From Ampullaceana balthica (taxonomy: Eukaryota > Mollusca > Gastropoda > Lymnaeidae): a stretch of 64,000 nucleotides of DNA. Numbering within the stretch: the first letter of the stretch is position 1; every line of letters begins with the position of its first letter. The stretch lies in the NCBI GenBank assembly GCA_944989445.1, contig CALYLW010000560.1:203308-267307 (forward strand). The letters are read 5' to 3'. This document shows, piece by piece, positions 11,395-24,670 of the stretch. The notes under the pieces were generated by a model that worked only from the letters and a program-made list of their open reading frames with translations, was not told the origin of the DNA and ran no database searches. Made by a program: the position numbers and the translations under genes.

Positions 11395-11514
11395 CTGTAG
11401 AAAATCTACCATTCGATCTCATCACTTGACTACTGTCATTGACAGAATGAGAAATTACGAAACAAATTCCCCAAATTTCTGCCACTGTTTTCAAAACCTG
11501 TCACCAAAGTAAAA

Positions 11515-11775
11515 CAAAAAGCCACTTGTGTTACAGACCACACATGGTGACGCTGCTACCGGGCTAATAGTCTCGACCTTTAACATTTGTCTATACACAT
11601 GTCGGTCGTGTGGCGTTGTCTTCACAGTTTCTTCTGGCTCTAGCTGTTATACACGGCAGTCGGTAAAATAGCCCAAGCAAAATGCTTTGTAAAATAACGG
11701 TGGAGATCTGTTAATGGAACATCCGGGTATTCATTCGAATCAATTTTTTTATGGATCGATAAAAGGGGTTTATTT
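11515..11775. promoter_or_regulatory. Strongly conserved non-coding block upstream of receptor A
   Basis: By eye it is close to 88% identical to 51895-52140 upstream of receptor D. A near-perfect core of about 60 bp includes catttgtctatacacatg and ggcgttgtcttcacagtt. The sequence between it and the gene is much less conserved. No open frame is shared. A distal regulatory element, an upstream untranslated exon or an old repeat are all possible. Confidence 0.4.
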
Positions 11776-11799
11776 TTTTGGAAATATGTTGTAGAAGAT

Positions 11800-12620
<821 letters not shown>

Positions 12621-12689
12621 TCATCCATGGCTTCAGCATTTCCCATGTCTGCAGCTGACTTTAAGCTGGAACAGAGATTAAGCCAGTAG

Positions 12690-13185
12690 GTTTGGCCACA
12701 TTGACTTGCTATATTTGGGGCATGCAACTTGGCTATTTTAAGACATGCAGCCTGTCGAGTGTAGGGGTTTCCTTGTAAGCCATAAGGGCTTTCCTTTTAG
12801 CTTCAGGGACAGGTTTAACCTCGCCCCAGTGTGCATCAAACCAGCCCATGTTTTTGTGAGATTGTTTGCCAATGGCTGATGTGTAGATTTGTCTCTGAGA
12901 TGCGAACGTTTTGAATCAATGGGGACGTATGGTGTCATCTTTGAGAGACCTTCATGCACTTTGTCTGTGAATAGGTGTGTTTTTACGGGGTCTTCGATGC
13001 GGAAGATGTTGATGCGTGGACATCCCTTTTTCTTGGAGTGGTAAAAGTTTGTCCTCATTATTCGTACCTTGCTGGCCACCTTGTCGCAGTCGGCACTGTG
13101 ATAGCTGCGGGTGAGTAGAGCACTAGCCCGTTGTACACGCCTAGTGGTGATGACGTCCAGCTGGTGCCATTGGCGCTCCTAACAC
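12690..13185 (-). mobile_element. LINE endonuclease-domain fragment
   Basis: The minus strand reads RQWHQLDVITTRR, then RSYHSADCDKVASKVR and KKKGCPRIN. This matches the end of the apurinic-like endonuclease of non-LTR retrotransposons, where W-H-LD is followed by a (S/G)AD..(S/T)DH segment and a basic linker. The normal aspartate-histidine after SADC is replaced by DKVA, consistent with decay. No reverse transcriptase follows. Confidence 0.65.
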
Positions 13186-13390
13186 AACTAAGCAAGCCAT
13201 GAAATGGAACTCACAGGGTAAACGGAAAAGAGACCGTCCAAGAAACCCTTGGCGCCGAGAATTGTAGGCAGACATCAAGAGAATTGGTCATGAATGAAAG
13301 ATCCTGGAGAAGCTGACCCAGGATAGAGATGCATGGAGGTCTCTCGAAGGTGGCCTATGCCATTGGAGGAATCGCAGACGCCGACGATGA
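13186..13390 (+). mobile_element. LINE C-terminal fragment
   Basis: The plus strand reads a degenerate TKQAMKWNSQGKRKRDRPRN, an in-frame stop, then ADIKRIGH and AWRSLEGGLCHWRNR. This is the conserved ending of a widespread invertebrate LINE group (W.PQGKRKRGRP..TWRR...D). A second relic of the family is at 24385-24670. Confidence 0.65.
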
Positions 13391-14039
13391 TCGGTGGATG
13401 CCCCTCATGGACGAGAAGGCTCTCTCTCTCAAATTTTGTATCATGTACTTTTAAAAGTAGGGGGTCTATTTAATTTTTTTTCTAAAAACTCTAAAATAGC
13501 CCCAAACAATAATTGTAACTTTGGCTACTGGATGGATGGACAGATGTCTACCAAACGTGGTAAACAAAAACAAAAAACAGGATTGCCCATACTACAATAG
13601 CTTTGGAATTAAACTCCTAATTTTAGCTCATAAATGGCCCGGGCCACTTGATGTCCTTTTCACCTAAATAAGCCATATACAAATATTTTATGAATGCATA
13701 GCGGGTCAACTGGAAGGAGCTACACACATTTGTTTACATTACTCTTGATCACCCACATTAAAACACCATGTGACATTAAACTCATGCTATCCACTTATTT
13801 GAGTCTTGGAAAAATGAAAAAAAATTGAAACGATATCTCTCCACGTCAATTTAGGATTTTAGGTAATTGGTTCGATGTAGATGAAAATATTGACCAAAAA
13901 ATCTCAATCACAGCTTTTTCTCCGACTCTTGCCCTTCCTATCATACGGAATTTCTCTTACTATTTAACCTACGGTCAATTACGCTCTTCTGCAGAACAAC
14001 TTTTTTAAAACCTTTTTCAAATCACTATATTAAATATTA
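13391..14039. other. AT-rich spacer, nothing recognised
   Basis: No gene, RNA or repeat structure is evident. The short open frames present have no motif. Confidence 0.5.
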
Positions 14040-14074
14040 GATAAGAACCTCTTTCTTTCTTTCTTTCTTTCTTT

Positions 14075-14162
<88 letters not shown>
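14040..14162. repeat. (TTTC)n followed by (TG)n microsatellite
   Basis: About 28 bp of TTTC units run into about 84 bp of TG dinucleotides. Confidence 0.95.
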
Positions 14163-14165
<3 letters not shown>

Positions 14166-14557
14166 AAAAAGTGTTATCTCCGTTTATCTCTCAATGCTCT
14201 CACCATTTATTTAAATTTTTATTTTGATCTTTGAACCTTTATTTCCAGTTTTCTCGGGCATTACTTTACTCATTCATTTTTATGTTCTCAGTTATTTATT
14301 TAATATGCATTTATTAATTTTTTCTTTATTTATTTTTTACTTTTATTTCTATTATTTGCGACAGAAATTTTCACATTTACTACTATTTTCTTAGCAAGTT
14401 ATTACAATTTATTTTCTTTTTTTATGGTTTACCCCGGGATGATTGAAGACCTTCGTGCTTTCAATTATTAATTTTTAAAATATAACTCAAGTTTGATTCC
14501 GTCAGAATAACCCATTAGAGTCATAATTATTACCGCTCATATGCCCTTATTGTAGAT
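14163..14557. other. AT-rich spacer, nothing recognised
   Basis: T-rich low-complexity sequence with no open frame or repeat I can name. Confidence 0.5.
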
Positions 14558-14858
14558 CAGTGCTTCTCAAAGTGGTGGTCCGCGGACCAGTGCCGGTCCG
14601 TGGGCCATCTGCCACCGGTCCGCGGAAGTTATCAAGAAATGACATTAAAATATAATTATAATCCTTCATTTTCATCCATTAATACTAACCATATAGAATC
14701 TGACAATTTTTAGGCCATAAACACATAAAATGAAAAAAATAACATAAACTAAATTACGTTTCGTTACCACGTAAGTACAGGGAAACTAGTGCACCGGCCT
14801 TTGGTGCAATGGAAAAATTCCTGCAGGTCCACCATACTAAAAAGTTTGAGAAGCACTG
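14558..14858. mobile_element. Non-autonomous hAT element (MITE, 301 bp)
   Basis: It opens with CAGTGCTTCTCAAAGTGG and closes with AAAGTTTGAGAAGCACTG, inverted repeats of hAT type. It is bounded by a perfect 8-bp target-site duplication ttgtagat (14550-14557 and 14859-14866). The interior has palindromic GGTCCGCGGACC sequence and no transposase. Confidence 0.9.
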
Positions 14859-14869
14859 TTGTAGATGAT

Positions 14870-15470
14870 CATATCTTCATACAGTGAAATTATTCAATTG
14901 CTCGTTTTATTATTTAATTATTATTCTCTATAAAAAATTATGTAATATAAATACTTAAAATGACAAACACAAGCGCGCACACACACAAAACATATTTATT
15001 AGCGAAACACCCGCACTTGGTGGATTCAGTAAGCAATAATCTTCTGTAAAAAGGAGCGTCTGTTACCTTTGCAAAGTTCAATATGGCGATCAAAATTGAC
15101 GTCATACCACCGAAATAACTTATGTTCATCTGTTTCGGTTAGCGCTGGGAAGCCGCCTAGCAATTTTGGTGAAGATGTGGTTATAAATATATAAGTTATG
15201 TCGAACGCTGTTGACAATTATGACCGTTATTCTAAAATATCGATAAAAACTAGTTTAACTTTCGGACATTAGTGCTTTAATGCCCAATAGTCTTTACACA
15301 TGAGCCATCAAGTTTTTATGTACTAATTTCGATCAAGAATCATCCGTCGTCCCCACAACCCTTTGCTGGATTGTACTCAACTTCCCAAAGGATGAAATTT
15401 CGGGCCTCTTGTCTCAATCAATGGTATTTTAAACAAAAAATGTTATGCCAGAAAAGTCTATCTGAGCGTA
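14870..15470. other. Spacer with no recognised gene
   Basis: Two overlapping minus-strand open stretches (14938-15217) have no domain or homology I recognise. The duplicated unit starts just after this region. Confidence 0.45.
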
Positions 15471-16932
15471 CTTAACAACTTTACAAAGTTTCATAATGTT
15501 TAGATGAAAAAAATAATATTTATTCAGCTTATGTAATAAAACAATAACGCAAAAGGCCCTGAGTCCCAATCTGTACAAATTGATAAGCACAAGTATTCCA
15601 GTCTGGATCATGATTTGTCTATATTTTGTCTAGATCATGTACAATCAAATGATGCTTCAAATCTTAAATGATTTTGGGCCCCCGAATGGGCATTATGAGT
15701 TCAATGCCATGTAGTATTTTAATATGGCGATGACGTTTTTATGTACTCATTTTGGTCTAAATACCTCCATTAACAGTATGGCAAAAGTTTAAATGATATT
15801 TTTTATATAGCTCTTGTTAGGAAAAAATGGGTCCTTGGCCAAAAACGTTTTACTTAAAATACATTTTTAGCTAGAATTTGTTTGCGATGGGGGACTAAAC
15901 AATTCCATAAAGTTTAATGCCGATTGTTTGCATAAAATGAAATGTATACATGTTATATAAGGAAAAACAAATAGGTCCTCTGGGCCAAACCCTTGCCAAA
16001 GTTCAAAATTCTTGTTGATTTAAAGCGTCGTCATTAAAGTATTATTTGTTTGGTAATATTTGTCAAGGTGTTATAGAATAAAATAGGGGGGGAAAAGTCT
16101 TAATAGTTAACGAAAAAATGTATGAGTCCTACGGTGCCGAAGTGGAAGACATTAGGAGTTGAATTCCCCATGGTACATTAATCTGGGCTTTTAAATATTT
16201 TGTATCAAAGTTTGGTCAAAATTCATTCAATAACCCATTAGCCAATGTTCAAAAAACTTTTTATACAGCCCATGCTAGCAAAAAATACATTTTTGGCCCC
16301 GCCCTACAAGCAATGGCCTTTTGTAATTCAAAGCTCTTTTAAATAATAATTTGGGCTTTGAGTTTTCTTTTTTACAAAGCTTGGTTAAAGTCTATCCATT
16401 TTCAGAGTTGTCTAAGAGTAACACATTAAACATAATTATTCTATAAATGTTCTCATTTTTTATCAAATTTTAATCATTGCTAATAATGGAATAAGTTCTT
16501 AATAATCGCCATCGTAACACCCAAACATTTCCCCACCAAAATGTCTTTCTGACAAATTACAAACAAAGCACACTCATATAATTATCTCAGTGAGTGAATT
16601 TTTTTTAACTCCGTGGATCTCTCTCCCAAATATTTTATTTTCATGGAATACGGGACACCGTGGTCCAAGAATTCAATGGGTAACGACAAGTTTTAATTGA
16701 GCTGAGAGAAAATAATTTGGAAACGATAAGACACGAAAAGTTTATTAATGCCCAGTAGTAATTTAACATATACTTAATACATGAACCAAGTAGTAATTAA
16801 TGAAGAGACTTTAAAAAAAAATTGATAACGTGTAAGTGTAAGGAATCTGTGGTTTTTAATTTCAAAGATGATACAAAATTTTTAGTTAACTAAAATTATT
16901 TATATTCATGTATTTACATAGATAATATAATG

Positions 16933-17468
16933 TATGGCAACCGTCCGTCCTCATGGGACGATGGCGTGTACTCCTACTCCTCTGCCCCCCCTGCCCTTTC
17001 TCCTGGCCCTTCTCTCTTCACTCAAAGATATGAGGGATGCTTCCGCGACATTAATGCCCTCACGCACTTTTGCCCGCCAGGAGGTGCGCTCCTCGGCAAT
17101 GGTCTATCTGTGCCAATGACATGTCTTTCTTGCAGACGTCCTTGAAGCGAAAGCAGGGGTGACCTCTTTTTCTCATACCGGTTGCCAGCTCACCGTAAAG
17201 CAGGGCTCTAGGAATGCGCTCCGAGCTCATCCTGCGGACATGACCTAACCACCGCAGGCGCCTCTCACTCAGAATTGAGTGCATACTCAGCATATGGCTT
17301 CTTCTGAGTACCTCGACATTGGTGATCTTGTCCTGCCACTTGATGCGTAGAATCCTACGCAAGCATCGTAATTGGAAGCTATTGAGCTGCTTTGTTTGCT
17401 TCGCGTAGGTCGTCCAGCACTCAATGCCATAGAGTAGTGTGTTGAGAACGCAGGCCTGGTACACCGTG
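16933..17468 (-). mobile_element. 5'-truncated LINE with perfect 12-bp target-site duplication
   Basis: The minus strand encodes a LINE C-terminus with LLYGIECWTTYAKQ, LRCLRRILRIKWQDKITN and RRLRWLGHVRRM, the typical end of a non-LTR reverse-transcriptase protein. gataatataatg occurs at 16921-16932 and again at 17469-17480. The matching site in unit 2 (about 29267) is unoccupied. Insertion therefore followed the duplication. The reverse-transcriptase core is missing. Confidence 0.9.
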
Positions 17469-18208
17469 ATAATATAATGCACTCATATAAAAAATACACA
17501 TAGGTTATATAGTTAAATTTGGGACATCAAATATTTTACAACAAAAAAGTAAAGACATTTCCATAATATTGAGTAAAATTTAAAGACAAAAATTTTTAAT
17601 GAAAAAAATAATATAGTATTTTTTAGAAAGTTTAATATATTTTTATGACAATTGAACACACATGTTCAATTTTGTAAAACACAAATAATATGTAATATAA
17701 TTGATGAAAAAAAGAAATTTATTTTAAAAATTGTAAAGCATCTTCCCTATATTTAATTTTAAAAATCTCTTGATTTAAATTTAAACATCGAAAACTTTTT
17801 TAATATCTAACACAATATATTACATATTTTTGCACATCTAATTTTCTTAATTTGTCCCACATAATGTTTTTAATCTAGGACATAAAATACGTATTTTAAA
17901 AAATCACAAATGGTTGAGAATGTAGGACAATTAATTTTTTTTAAAAGGCATGTAAACTTTTAAAATATAAAACGTCTAAAAATAGCATATACAAATTAAG
18001 GCATAAAATAAATCGCACGAAAATTTACAACATCAAAAATAAACTGTTATTGTAATTAAAAAATGTAAAACAGCTGCAAGAACATGAATGTTATCAGGTA
18101 CAATAATCGGTTGTTTAAACCTTGAAATATAACACATGAGACAGTGAGACGCAAGAAACCCGGCAGGTCATCCAAAGCTTCTTTTTGCCAATGACATGGA
18201 ACAGATCC

Positions 18209-19176
18209 TGCTACTACCATATCAATATAGATACGGACATATACTGCTACTACTATATCAATATAGATACTGACAGATACTGCTACTACTATATCAATAT
18301 AGATACGGACAGATACTGCTACTACCATATCAATATAGATACGGACAGATACTGCTACTACTATATCAATATAGATACGGACAGATACAGCTACTACTAT
18401 ATCAATATAGATACGGACAGATACTGCTACTACTATATCAATATAGATACGGACAGATCCTGCTACTACTATATCAATATAGATACGGAAAGATACTGCT
18501 ACTACTATATCAATATAGATACGGACAGATACTGCTACTACTATATCAATATAGATACGGACAGATCCTGCTACTACTATATCAATATAGATACGGACAG
18601 ATACTGCTACTACTATATCAATATAGATACGGACAGATACTGCTACTACTATATCAATATAGATACGGACAGATACTGCTACTACTATATCAATATAGAT
18701 ACGGACAGATACTGCTACTACTATATCAATATAGATACGGACAGATACTGCTACTACTATATCAATATAGATTCGGACGGATACTGCTACTACTATATCA
18801 ATATAGATACGGACAGATACTGCTACTACTATATCAATATAGATACGGACAGATACTGCTACTACTATATCAATATAGATACGGACAGATACTACTACTA
18901 CTATATCAATATAGATACGGACAGATACTGCTACTACTATATCAATATAGATACGGACAGATACTGCTACTACTATATCAATATAGATACGGACAGATAC
19001 TGCTACTACTATATCAATATAGATACGGACAGATACTGCTACTACTATATCAATATAGATACGGACAGATACTACTACTACTATATCAATATAGATACGG
19101 GCAGATACTGCTACTACTATATCAATATAGATACGGACAGATACTGCTACTACTATATCAATATAGATACGGACAT
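18209..19176 (+). repeat. 36-bp minisatellite (~27 units) with an open frame
   Basis: About 27 tandem units of exactly 36 bp. Because 36 is divisible by three, the plus strand stays open for 332 codons as a 12-residue repeat (YCYYYINIDTDR). Variation between units is mostly single substitutions (TACTGC/TCCTGC, GCTACT/ACTACT, GGACAG/GGAAAG). The matching place in unit 2 (about 30450) has no array. No promoter, signal peptide or family match is seen, so I treat it as a repeat, not a gene. Confidence 0.9.
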
Positions 19177-19637
19177 GATATAGAGACTAAATAGAAGAAA
19201 GACTGTCTTTCGTATTTGAGAATATGTTTCCATGTCAATGTCTGTGACCAAAGATGACGCGAAGCCTTCCTTCCTAATCCTTGGAAAATCTCATAAGAAT
19301 GAACAAAAGAATAATGCAACTGACGTATGACATGCCTCAGAAACATCATGGGACCAGCCTGTTTTAATAGTACATACAAGTCAAATCAACATTTGTAAAA
19401 CTCATCTATGAGAGATTATGGAAATGATTTGCCCACACTAATACACTACACGTGAAGATCTTCAATAAATACAACCCTTTAAATTTATGGCCAATATTAC
19501 ACTCTCTGAGAGAACACAGCTAAAAAGAAGGAAAAAACACGTAATATCAATTTATTCTATGATTTTATGGGGAAACAACACGAGGCCGAGTTCAGGTACA
19601 AGAAACGTTTATTCCATTTTCATCGTTTTCCTTTATT

Positions 19638-22600
19638 TTAAAGCTTAGTCTCAGTCGATTCTTATTTGTTGACACTTCTTCGAGATCTGGATGTCCCCCC
19701 CTCTCTTAAAGTCCCGCCACTTGCTGTACATGACGGGTATCGTGTAGATCATGGGGTTGATTGCCACGTTGAGTGGCATGATAAAAACGACCAACCAGGC
19801 GTAGGTGTCTGGACTGACCTCGTGTGCTGTCAACGTCAGAAAAACCTAAGATACAGATGGGAAACCAGCACAGGAAGTTGGACAAAACGACCAAAAATAG
19901 TTGCTTGGCAACGTTTATTTCCTGAACTCTCCTGGCAACTAACTGCACATTGGTCATTTGAAAACTGTAACTAGACGATATCAAACGTAAGATGAACATC
20001 TGACCACATGCAATTAAAACAAACATAATAAAATTGACACAAATAAATATTCCAAATGAGTAATGCCAGCCAAGATTTCGGTTGATTCCAAGTGGTAAGC
20101 CCAAACACATCCCATTGGATGAGTAAATTATCCACTCTGGATACATGAGTGGAACCGACGCCAGAATGAAACCAATGATCCAGACAAAAAGAACGCATAG
20201 TACCAGACCCAATTTTGTAAACCTGTGGTCACCAAATGGAAATCTGATGACCATATATCTGTCCAGCGTGATGAGAAACACAAAGAATGTTGAGGTTTCA
20301 CTGGACAGAGTGGACAGAAAGCCAGCAGCCTGACACAAGGAACTGTGGCGCCAATCACTTTCGTGAAGTACATACTCGTCTCTGTAACGGACGTCAGTAG
20401 AGGCGATAATCAGCAGATACACGCCCATGACACAATCCGACACGCTCAGATTGGTCACAAATACACCGTAACCCTTCTTGAAGACGCCTCTGACACGCGG
20501 GTTCGAGGTGTGCCGGCACCTGAAATTTGAGGACAGCAATATTTAAAATTTTCTACGTACAGTGATGTGGTAACGGAGACTTCATTTAAAATTATTTCTA
20601 TGTTCTCTGAGCTTAATAAGGTTTTCTGTATATTAAAATATTCCAATCGCATGTTTGTTAGAAGTGAGCCAATCTGTACAATATTTGTTTGGAAAAGATT
20701 TAAATATCGAATTGACTTAAAGTCTTCTAATATATTCAACTTCAAAACAGAAATGTTTGTGAAAGACAAGTCAAGTATGAGCAGTGTTTCTGAACAGATA
20801 CTGTCTTTGTCAATTTTAGTCAGGTGCTCATTATTGGAAAGATTTAAAAATTGTAAATTCGTTAAGTTGCAGAGTGGTCCATTATTAAGTAGCTCCTTAA
20901 CGTTATTGTAGCTGAAGTTTGCTATATATATGTTGATATATATTAATTCATTTCCAAACATTTTATCCAGATTATCAAGATTACAGTTGGAGGCGTGGAT
21001 CTCAAGCAAGTTTGGTGAAATAAAAGTTTCATTTAATTTGGACAGGTCCACGCCGGAGAGATTTAAATATTTAGTTTTGATGTCAAAAATATTAAATGAT
21101 TCGATTTCTGGAACTGATATGTGGTTGGCAACCCCGACAGCTTGTCCATTGCAATCAAATCCAGGTGGACATGTCATGTTACAATTAGATTCGTCCTCAC
21201 CAAATGGACATTGTGGTACACCGTCACAGAGGTGGACTTGGTGAATAAAAATGTATGATTTCAAGCAGAAAAAAATATCCATTTGACGATATGTTTCCCA
21301 GGTCATCTTTTCATCTTCCCCGTAAGGACAGTCCATACGTTTATCTGCGAAGTTATAAATTGGAACACAGTAACTCTCCGGACACTTAAGAAATCCTTCA
21401 GGACATTGAAATGTTCTACAGTCTCTCAGATGTCGGTTGTTGTGGCAGCCTGTTGTACTCCCATCACCTCCTCTCATATATAAACATTTTGGAGCCCACT
21501 GAACATTTGTTGTGTTGAAATTTAAAGTTTGTGTTTCTGAAAAAATTTCTAAATCGATGTTAATATCACAGAAAGTTATTTCATAATGGAGGTGAACCAA
21601 CCCAGAACATTCACCCGTGCAAGGATGTGATACATTTAAAAACCAGATTTTATTTTTTCCTACAAATAAATGACACTCCTCACGGTCACGTGATAACCAA
21701 TGACTTGGGACACACGTACGATCCTCACATTGTCTGCCCAGACATCCATCACAGCCTTGCTCATCGCTGTTGTCTGGACAATCTTGGATAAAATTACATC
21801 GTGCTTCTGAAAGGATGCAAGGTGTGGCTGGGTACTGTCCTACCCTATTTGGATTAACACAGTACATCTTTGTAAGCTTCTCTTTCGAGGTGATAGTTTC
21901 ACAGTACTGCTCATCTCTCCCATTAATGCAGTCTTTTGCACCATCACAAACTAAGCCATATATTACTTTTTCTTCATATTCTCCATAAGATGAGAACATC
22001 CACGCGCTTTCATTTGCCTTCAAATTGTTGTGTTTTATTAATTGATCTGTCATTACATAAAAGTTTGCCTCTTGTGTTTTTGGTGCTGTATCTAGTATTT
22101 TCGCATTCTGTCCTTTATAATCAAGAAACCTCCCCCCCCTCCAGTTCACACAAAAGTATTTTGGAAATAGGTTTATTACAGTTCACTGTTTTCCACTTGA
22201 TTTCATCCGTCTGATTTCTTGCCTTGAATAGAAAGCTAATAACCACACAACGTTCCCCTCTGTCTTCACTCCTTTCTAAACTCGCCTCCAAGTTAAAAGG
22301 CCTTAAATTCGACCATATGAAATAATTTTGCTGAAACGCCCTTTTTTTAAGCAGTCCAATGTTTACGATTACAGTTTTACTCATCGTCGAAGTATGAAGA
22401 TAATCCATTTTCATCAGGTTTTTTTTTAAACTTTGCTGACAAACTGTAGCTCATCCTCCGTCTCGATTGCAGGCAAAGCAGAACTCTCTGATTCGCACAT
22501 TCTGGATGCCTTTAACCAGGGTATTTGTTTTTCCAGTAATTTTATTCTATAACATGATATCCTGTGTCTATACCATGTAAACTTTGTCCAGCCCTTGGTG

Positions 22601-23601
22601 CATTCACCACAGAGAACCCAAATAACTGGATTGTACGTGCCGAAGTCGTATTTTGTGTCGATGAAGACCAAAGGCACTTCTCTGTATTCATGTTGTTTAT
22701 TATACAAATTAATATCTTTATATATTGACGTATCAAACACGAAGATTAATTTTAACATAGATTTAGTCCGATAATTTGAAACACTTAATTTATAAAGTTC
22801 CTCACAGTTTCCATGACATCTTGAAAGAAATACGACAACATAAAGTGTATCTCTAATTTGTTCGTCTATGTCGTTAACAAGTTTGTCTAAATGTTCGAAG
22901 GCAAACGATAACTGTGATTTATTGTTGAAAGTTTCTTTAAAATTATCCGAGTTTCCATATGTTTTATTGATTTGGTCGAGGACAGTAGTGAGCTCCTCTG
23001 ATGACGTCACACTGGTCAGATTGAATAACGTTTTATTTTGAAACGGATCCACCAGACACACGTCCAGTGTTTTGATGAGACCGTCCTTCACCCTGGAGAC
23101 AAAATAAGAAGCGATGTTCTTTATCCGAGTCACTGTCAAATTGGGGGTCACGGCGCACGTCCACCAGCAGTAGAAGTTTGGTGTGGTTTGCATCACATTG
23201 TGGTTCTGTTGAGACGGTCTCAGCAAATACAACTGAGGAAACACGAGAAAATTATCATCACATTCATATTCTTTTAGAAATGTTAATAAAAGCGGACAAT
23301 AAGATTTGATGTATTTAAAACAACTAACATAGCAACTATTAATTTAAAAGTTCAGTAAAGTTATGCAATGAAGTATTTTCTCCAAGTTCATTTAACTATT
23401 TAAACATAATTTAAGACTTTGGAACCCTTAACTTCCAGATATAGTCATAGACCTATCAGTCCGCTATATAGTTCTGCCGAAGGTGTACATTTACAAAGTG
23501 AATACCTCACCGCGTATTTCCGGATAAAAAGTTTAAGATTAAGTGCGATCCCGATGATACTTACATAACAACGACAAGGTTATCCAGGTGAGTAGATTCA
23601 T
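19638..23601 (-). pseudogene. GRL101-like receptor copy B, TM1 deleted and frameshifted
   Basis: Exon 1 is 23601-23565 and exon 2 starts at 23232 after TTTCCTCAG. The family's full layout is present: von Willebrand A-like domain, C-type lectin-like domain (…RMCESESSALPAIETEDEL…), LDLa modules (CPDNSDEQGC, CPYGEDE, CPFGEDESNC), leucine-rich repeats (LNLSGVDLSKL, LNLSNN) and 7TM with LDRY and NPMIY. Lesions are a 1-bp insertion near 23160 and frameshifts at runs of A (about 22430) and G (about 22135). A net 133-bp loss near 20493-20504 removes the hinge and TM1. An extra T lies before TM7 (about 19835), and a G-run shift occurs near the C-terminus. The intervening frames are otherwise open and closely match copy C. 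Likely a recent pseudogene. Confidence 0.85.
23565..23601 (-). CDS. Exon 1 (signal peptide) of receptor copy B
   Basis: A 37-nt exon encodes MNLLTWITLSLL plus one base, followed by donor GTAAGT. Joined to the acceptor at 23232 it reads on as FVFAETVSTEPQCD, a good signal peptide with cleavage near A-E. Copy C has the matching exon, donor and phase. The 332-bp intron holds no other feature. Confidence 0.75.
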
Positions 23602-23699
23602 ACTCAAGCTTACAGACTTAGTTTGGTGTTTTGCGCCTGTCTTGTAACCTTGCAAGAGTTATGTGCTCATGCCGTAGCTGAAGTGAAATGAAACGAGTT

Positions 23700-24384
23700 A
23701 TAGTCAACTCCTTTCCACCACCATAAGAGAAGTTTTTTGCTAGTAAAATGACATTTGCTTTCTATAGGTTATTGCGAGCACTTAATTATTAAAACGTTTG
23801 TCAATTTGACATTTGGTACAAACAGGGAGTGCCTGAATCTATTAGCTTTTGACAGAAACAAGTTATCCGAAATGTTAAGTTTCAATGATAAAATATGGAC
23901 GAGAATAGTATAAATAGATAATAACAGCCAGCGGTTCATGACGATTATGTTCATAATTCTTTGACATTCATTCACCAAAATTGTAGTGCATGCATATACT
24001 CATTACTCATTATTGTGTATCATTTTAATGTCCAAGTTCATCCACCAAAATATTGCAATGAACTTGAGCAGCAGTTGTATAATTTCCAAATTCAGTTACC
24101 AATTTTGAACTAATTTAGCCCATAATGTCGAACTTTAACCATAAATGTGTGCGTTTGAACTTCAGGAAGTAACAAATGTGTGTTTTTCTGAATCAGTCAC
24201 CAAAGTGGAAATAGTATATTTAGTCATGAATAGGTAACTTTAAATTTAGGTTTCGGGAGGGGGGGAGGGGCAAACGCCCCAGATGCAATTATGTTATGGG
24301 CTTCGAATTCATCGACGTAAATTAGCTTCTATCATGAAAAGGTGACCATCTGACAGGAATTGATAACAGCCTAAGAGCGTTTCT
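23700..24384. other. 5' flank of receptor B
   Basis: Collinear with 34940-35580 upstream of receptor C (for example 'tgcaatgaa(c/t)ttgagca(g/t)cagttgtataatttccaaattca'). No TATA box or conserved promoter motif stands out, and no gene is present. Confidence 0.5.
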
Positions 24385-24670
24385 CTGGAGTAACTGACTG
24401 GACTATATCAACAACCTGGAATTGTGGCAGCGGACAAGGCAGAAACCAATAGATTCTGCAGAACAAACCCTGAACTGGAACCCTCAGGGAAAGCGGAACA
24501 GAGGTCTTCCAAGAAACACTTGATGCCGAGAGCTAGAGGCAGACATCAAGGGAATTGGCCAGGACTGGAAGATGCTGAAGAGTATGGCCCAGGACAGGGA
24601 TGCCTGTATGATAATCATAGGTTGCCTATGGCCTTGGAAGGATTGCAGACGTTGTCGATGGTCAATTGCT
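24385..24670 (+). mobile_element. LINE C-terminal relic
   Basis: The plus strand reads WLDYINNLELWQRTRQKP, then TLNWNPQGKRNRGLPRNT, a stop, then ADIKGIGQDWKMLKSMAQDR. It is a decayed copy of the family at 13186-13390. Its first 60 bp also occur at 35580-35645, so the insertion predates the B/C duplication and marks its right edge. Confidence 0.65.

Larger units (their letters stand above)
15475..24440 (-). repeat. Tandem segmental duplication, unit 1
   Basis: This unit is collinear with 25968-35645. It comprises about 3.5 kb of 3' flank, receptor B and about 0.8 kb of 5' flank. Anchors include 'atgtaataaaacaataacg' (15.53 and 26.0 kb), 'aagtttaatgccgattg' (15.91 and 27.17 kb) and 'aacagctgcaagaacatgaatg' (18.07 and 30.30 kb). 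Relative to unit 2 it has gained a LINE (16933-17468) and a minisatellite (18209-19176). It lacks four insertions found there. Confidence 0.85.

Noticed and set aside
18209..19176. CRISPR array
   Set aside because: Repeats are directly adjacent with no unique spacers, and the genome is eukaryotic.
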